A stretch of 64,000 nucleotides of DNA, from positions 26,310,169-26,374,168 of the forward strand of contig CM056556.1 in the NCBI GenBank assembly GCA_029721515.1. The letters run 5' to 3'. The translations under genes and the position numbers were made by a program. Source of the DNA: Synanceia verrucosa (taxonomy: Eukaryota > Chordata > Actinopteri > Perciformes > Synanceiidae). Shown one piece after another: positions 60,550 through 64,000 of the stretch (positions within the stretch are counted from its first letter, which is position 1; each line of letters begins with the position of its first letter). The notes under the pieces were generated by a model, which made no database searches, was not told the DNA's origin, and saw nothing but the letters and a program-made list of their open reading frames with translations.

Positions 60550-62798
60550 CTTTGAAAAGCAGTAGGGCTGCTCTGCAGCAACACTGGTCTGTAATCTTAC
60601 TTAGTTAACTTTAAGTACAAGCATCACGTGGTCTACTTAAAGAGTCATAAGTAAAAGTAGGTAAAGTGCTGCAGACTATTAGGACTGATGGATTAAAGTG
60701 TAAACAGTGTTTGGGTGGTTTCACCTCTAACAGCACTAAGTACAATATCCCCCTCTGAAATGGGAGTATTTAACAAATAAGTACACTTACCTCAAAACAG
60801 TACAGCACCTTAGTGAATGTACTTTATTACTGGACTGGTAAATGCACACAGTAAATATCTGCTGGGCCTTTTTATATTAAATATTATCTATATATACTGT
60901 ATGAGGCGACATCGAGCCCAAAATATCTCACTCACATTTCTGGGAACAAAATAATAAAGTCATTTCCATACACAAACATGAAGACATGTACACAACACTG
61001 TCTGGACTCATGGCCGCCCGGCCTCTGTGTGAATGGATGCAAGCTTTTTTGAGAGATTTGCATGTGTAACTTGCCTCAGTAATTTGCATGGCAGCAGAGC
61101 AGAAGAGGAGGAGGGGGATGCACACAGAGCAGCCTGTGTTAAACAGTACAGGACACAGATCTGCTCATTGATACTGGTGCTTTACCACCTGTAATAATTA
61201 AGACACACAGTCAACTGAGAGGCTCCCTGCAGACTTTAATACAAGCAACAACGCAATAATGTGCACACAACGTCAAACCATGTATCCTGTGATAATCACT
61301 GTAATTGCAGTGAGCTTGTTCCAAAAGACATGGCCAGATAATTATTGATCACGTGTGCTACAGGGAGGTATTATGGAAATGCTTAAAACTGCACTCCTAC
61401 TGGGGTTTGAGGATGGAAACCCCGACTGGTTTATGTGACTTTTTACAGTGTTTTTACACTGGTCAGCAACCAGCTCAGCTTCCTGCTGAAAGCAGCATGT
61501 CAAAGTGTTCAAAGTATGGTGACACACTGGATCACCTTTACACTGTATTAAAGCAGAAACTGAAATTACATCCTAAAACAGCAAGTTATGAATAAAATGC
61601 TCAAAAAATAAGATAACAAAAAATAAAAAATGTTATCTGTGAGAGTCCTCCTCAACCTGCAGCTGTGAGCACCAACACTAACAATGTTAGCTGTTCACGT
61701 TCATTATTAAGTGTGAATGATACATCAAATACACACTCAAAGTACTGCGGCTTGTTCTATGTAATAAATGCAATAAGACAAAAACATCTGCAGAGATGAG
61801 TCTGTGTTCAGTCGTACGTGTTGTAGATTTGAATGAATGGGTTAATCAGCTTAAGTCCAGGATGTGGGTGTACAAACTGTAGACCATGAACAACAAAAAA
61901 TAATAAAAACACATTTTCTGCAACCCTGTTGACAAACAAATCAAAACAAAATCTTCTTGGCAGAGCTAAAATCTGTTTAAACACGTAGTGGGAGGAATGT
62001 TTTGTATTCAGGTGAGGAAGGACAAAGTACTTATGATCTCTGGTGTCTGAATAAACAGCTGAAGAAAATTCCCTGAAGCTCCTCAGATGGTTGAACCAGC
62101 AGAGAAGGATCTAGTTCATCACACAGTGATCAGTGAGTGAAGATGCTGCTGAACCTGAAGAGGTTTTAATACAAAAAGATAGTCTCTTCTTAAGAAGGAC
62201 ATAATGCTTACTTCCTTTCATCCCAGACCTTCAGGATTGTTCCAGAGGAAGAAACTGCTCCCACTGCCTCCTGAAGACGACACGATTGCTTTTAAATGTC
62301 ATCTGTTCATCAGTGGGAACAACAGTTGATTCAGTCATGACACATCTGTTTCACACTGATGATGAAAACTGGCTTGAGTTCTGACTGAATGAGTTGGATC
62401 AGACTTTACAGACCACTGATAAGCTGCCTTCAGACCTTCAGAGGTGTTTTTTTTTTTTGTAATACAATATTTCAGCCACAAGAGGTTGAAGTGCACCTCG
62501 ACTCCATGTCCTAAATAGGACCAAAAGTAGGATTTCTTCATGCACTTTAAACACACAGGCACATTGTTTTTCACCTGTTCGTCAGTCATGAACGTCGGAG
62601 AGAAAACTTTAAAGAGTAGAGAAAATTTAGATCAGACTTAGAGAATGGATTTCTTAATTGTAATTAAAAGAAGCTGCATTTTGTGTGTGAATGAAAGTAA
62701 ACAATGTGACATGATAAAACCCCAGGTGTGTCTCAGTACCTGGAGCAATGAGAGGATTAAAAAGTTAACACAGTTTCTGTTCATCTCCCTGCCGCCCC
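60176..62798. other. Interval between plcg2 and the meak7 stop codon
   Basis: Contains the (ATT)n tract and, presumably, the meak7 3'UTR below 62,799. A minus-strand ATTAAA near 62,165 is a possible poly(A) signal. No coding sequence recognised. Confidence 0.5.
60510..60548. repeat. (ATT)n microsatellite
   Basis: About 13 ATT units in the interval between plcg2 and meak7. Confidence 0.9.
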
Positions 62799-63260
62799 TC
62801 ACTGCTCCTGGTCCTCCTCTGGCTCCCTGAGGCCCTGACTGTGGAGGCTCTTCCCTGTCATCTCCATCATGGCCTGAACCTCTGGATCCACATAGAGGAC
62901 ACTCCTCTTACCCTTCCCCTCCTCGCCCTGAAACACAAAACACACAGAAATACCTAATAGTCTAATGAATCACATTCTGCACTGTAAGGTCTCTACAGGA
63001 GATTTGTGGTACATTTGATTTTGTGCCTGAACTGATTCTACTGAAGATGGATTAGAAGAAAGGAAAGCGTGTACTCTGACCTCCTCTGGTTCTGGAGGTT
63101 TTCCTACCGCCCACACCTCCACTGAGTCCAGGGTGAAGTCCTCCTCTCCAGAGAGCTGAGTGCTGCCGTACGTGGTGCTCTTGGGCCGCGCTCGGCTGTG
63201 ACCACGGCCAAAATCACTGTCCAGCCACAGGCCGAAGTAGCCATGCTGGCCGCCCATACC
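62799..63260 (-). CDS. meak7: MTOR-associated protein MEAK7 (TLDc domain), last two exons (partial)
   Basis: MEAK7 (TLDC1, KIAA1609) is a lysosome-associated TLDc protein reported to support mTOR signalling. Two exons are visible. 63081-63260 encodes the end of the TLDc domain: GMGGQHGYFGLWLDSDFGRG, then TTYGSTQLSGEEDFTLDSVE and VWAVGKP. 62799-62927 encodes the tail, GEEGKGKRSVLYVDPEVQAM...SLHSQGLREPEEDQEQ, then TGA at 62,799-62,801. Borders are clean: acceptor cag before GGTATGGG, donor GAGGAG then gtcag, acceptor tttcag before GGCGAGG. The conserved LDVDPEVQA...HSxGLRE tail separates MEAK7 from OXR1, NCOA7 and TLDC2. Upstream exons are beyond 64 kb. Confidence 0.92.
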
Positions 63261-63351
63261 CTGATGGAGAACGGCAAAAAAATACAATCAGACACACAGA
63301 ACGAAGACAAGTATTTTTACTAACAATATCTATCACTGCAGTCTTTTTTCA

Positions 63352-63640
63352 CACCTTCAAAAATGGCCACGATGCGAGATGTATCGCGACACTTGAGTCA
63401 CAATACGACACATTAATGTGATATATTGTGATATTCTACATCACTGAGAAATTTAAAACGCATATCTTTTTTTTCAATGTGCAGAATTTGCTGTGGATGT
63501 ACAATTAGACCAAAACATCACTTTTTTTTGGGGGGGGGGGTCGATATTAAGAAATTAAAAATCAATATTATATCAGAACAAAAAGTATCATGATATACTG
63601 CAATAGTGATATTTTTCTCACCCCTACTGGGTACAGGCGA
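63352..63640 (-). repeat. Short element with 'atatcgcaatatcac' ends, copy B
   Basis: Inverted, diverged relative of the 16.5 kb element: ACTTGAGTCACAATACGACA at one end, TATTTTTCTCACCCCTACTG at the other. Shares TTAAGAAATTAAAAATCAAT and includes a G-run at 63,531-63,540. Lies in a meak7 intron. Confidence 0.65.
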
Positions 63641-64000
63641 TAATTCTGCAAGTTTTCACTCAAATCGACGACAATAATATTAGACACAATTATTTGACCC
63701 ATTGATAATAAATATTGATCAGTTTGTTTGTTTGTTTACTGGCTGCTGCTTGACCAATGTGGTAAATATAGTTGGTGTGGGTAAGTTATAATTTAACCTC
63801 TATAAACAGATGAATACAGAACCTGAAAGCAATGAGACAAGTTTTGATATGAGACACTTTGTAGTTTCTGCTTGTAGTCAGACTCAGAGTAGTACTGATC
63901 AGTTATGTTTAAGTGGACGCTGGTTGAGAGCTGAGGAGATATTTAGCCTTGTATTAGCTTTCTTTAAAAAAAAAATCTGTTAATGGAGATTAGCAGCAGA

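Overview
This is vertebrate nuclear DNA, almost certainly from a ray-finned (teleost) fish. The coding exons have canonical GT/AG introns and encode vertebrate proteins. The non-coding DNA is AT-rich and full of long (CA)n/(GT)n tracts. It also holds typical fish transposon debris: hAT and piggyBac-like short elements, a Tc1 copy and a tRNA-derived SINE. I see no bacterial operon, CRISPR array or phage feature.

Three protein-coding genes are supported, all on the minus strand. (1) myo9a (unconventional myosin IXa, a RhoGAP myosin): its first coding exon lies at 12,663-13,632 and runs through the RA-like domain to the ATP-binding P-loop. A probable non-coding first exon sits in a GC-rich promoter-like island near 35.5-35.9 kb, and the rest of the gene is off the low end of the window. 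(2) plcg2 (phospholipase C gamma 2) is complete: 32 coding exons between 55,186 and 39,974. Exon lengths sum to 3,756 nt, i.e. 1,251 codons plus a stop. The expected order PH, EF-hands, X-box, split PH around SH2-SH2-SH3, Y-box, C2, tail is intact with its catalytic residues. (3) meak7 (tldc1): only its last two coding exons, at 62,799-63,260, carrying the end of the TLDc domain and the tail.

Layout. 0-12.6 kb is myo9a intron, dominated by a ~3.9 kb minisatellite of a 15-bp unit (about 3.0-6.94 kb) plus a hAT-type short element and a fold-back element. 13.6-35.5 kb is the presumed myo9a intron 1, with a CA/GT microsatellite cluster (17.3-18.6 kb), several copies of one piggyBac-like MITE family, a hAT element with perfect 8-bp target duplications (21.4 kb), and one unassigned possible exon (30.4-30.7 kb). 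35.9-39.2 kb is intergenic with a SINE. 39.9-55.2 kb is plcg2, carrying a broken Tc1 transposon in intron 19. 55.2-62.8 kb holds plcg2 5' sequence, a second minisatellite (58.06-59.19 kb) and intergenic DNA. 62.8-64 kb is meak7.

The very long reading frames across 3.2-7.2 kb on both strands are artefacts of a repeat unit divisible by three. PLCG2 signals in haematopoietic and immune receptor pathways, MYO9A regulates Rho at sites of actin remodelling, and MEAK7 is linked to lysosomal mTOR signalling. Nothing shows that the three are co-regulated; they are simply neighbours. I found no convincing novel multi-gene system. The most interesting items are the repeat and mobile-element structures, the unassigned possible exon, and the diverged plcg2 tail.
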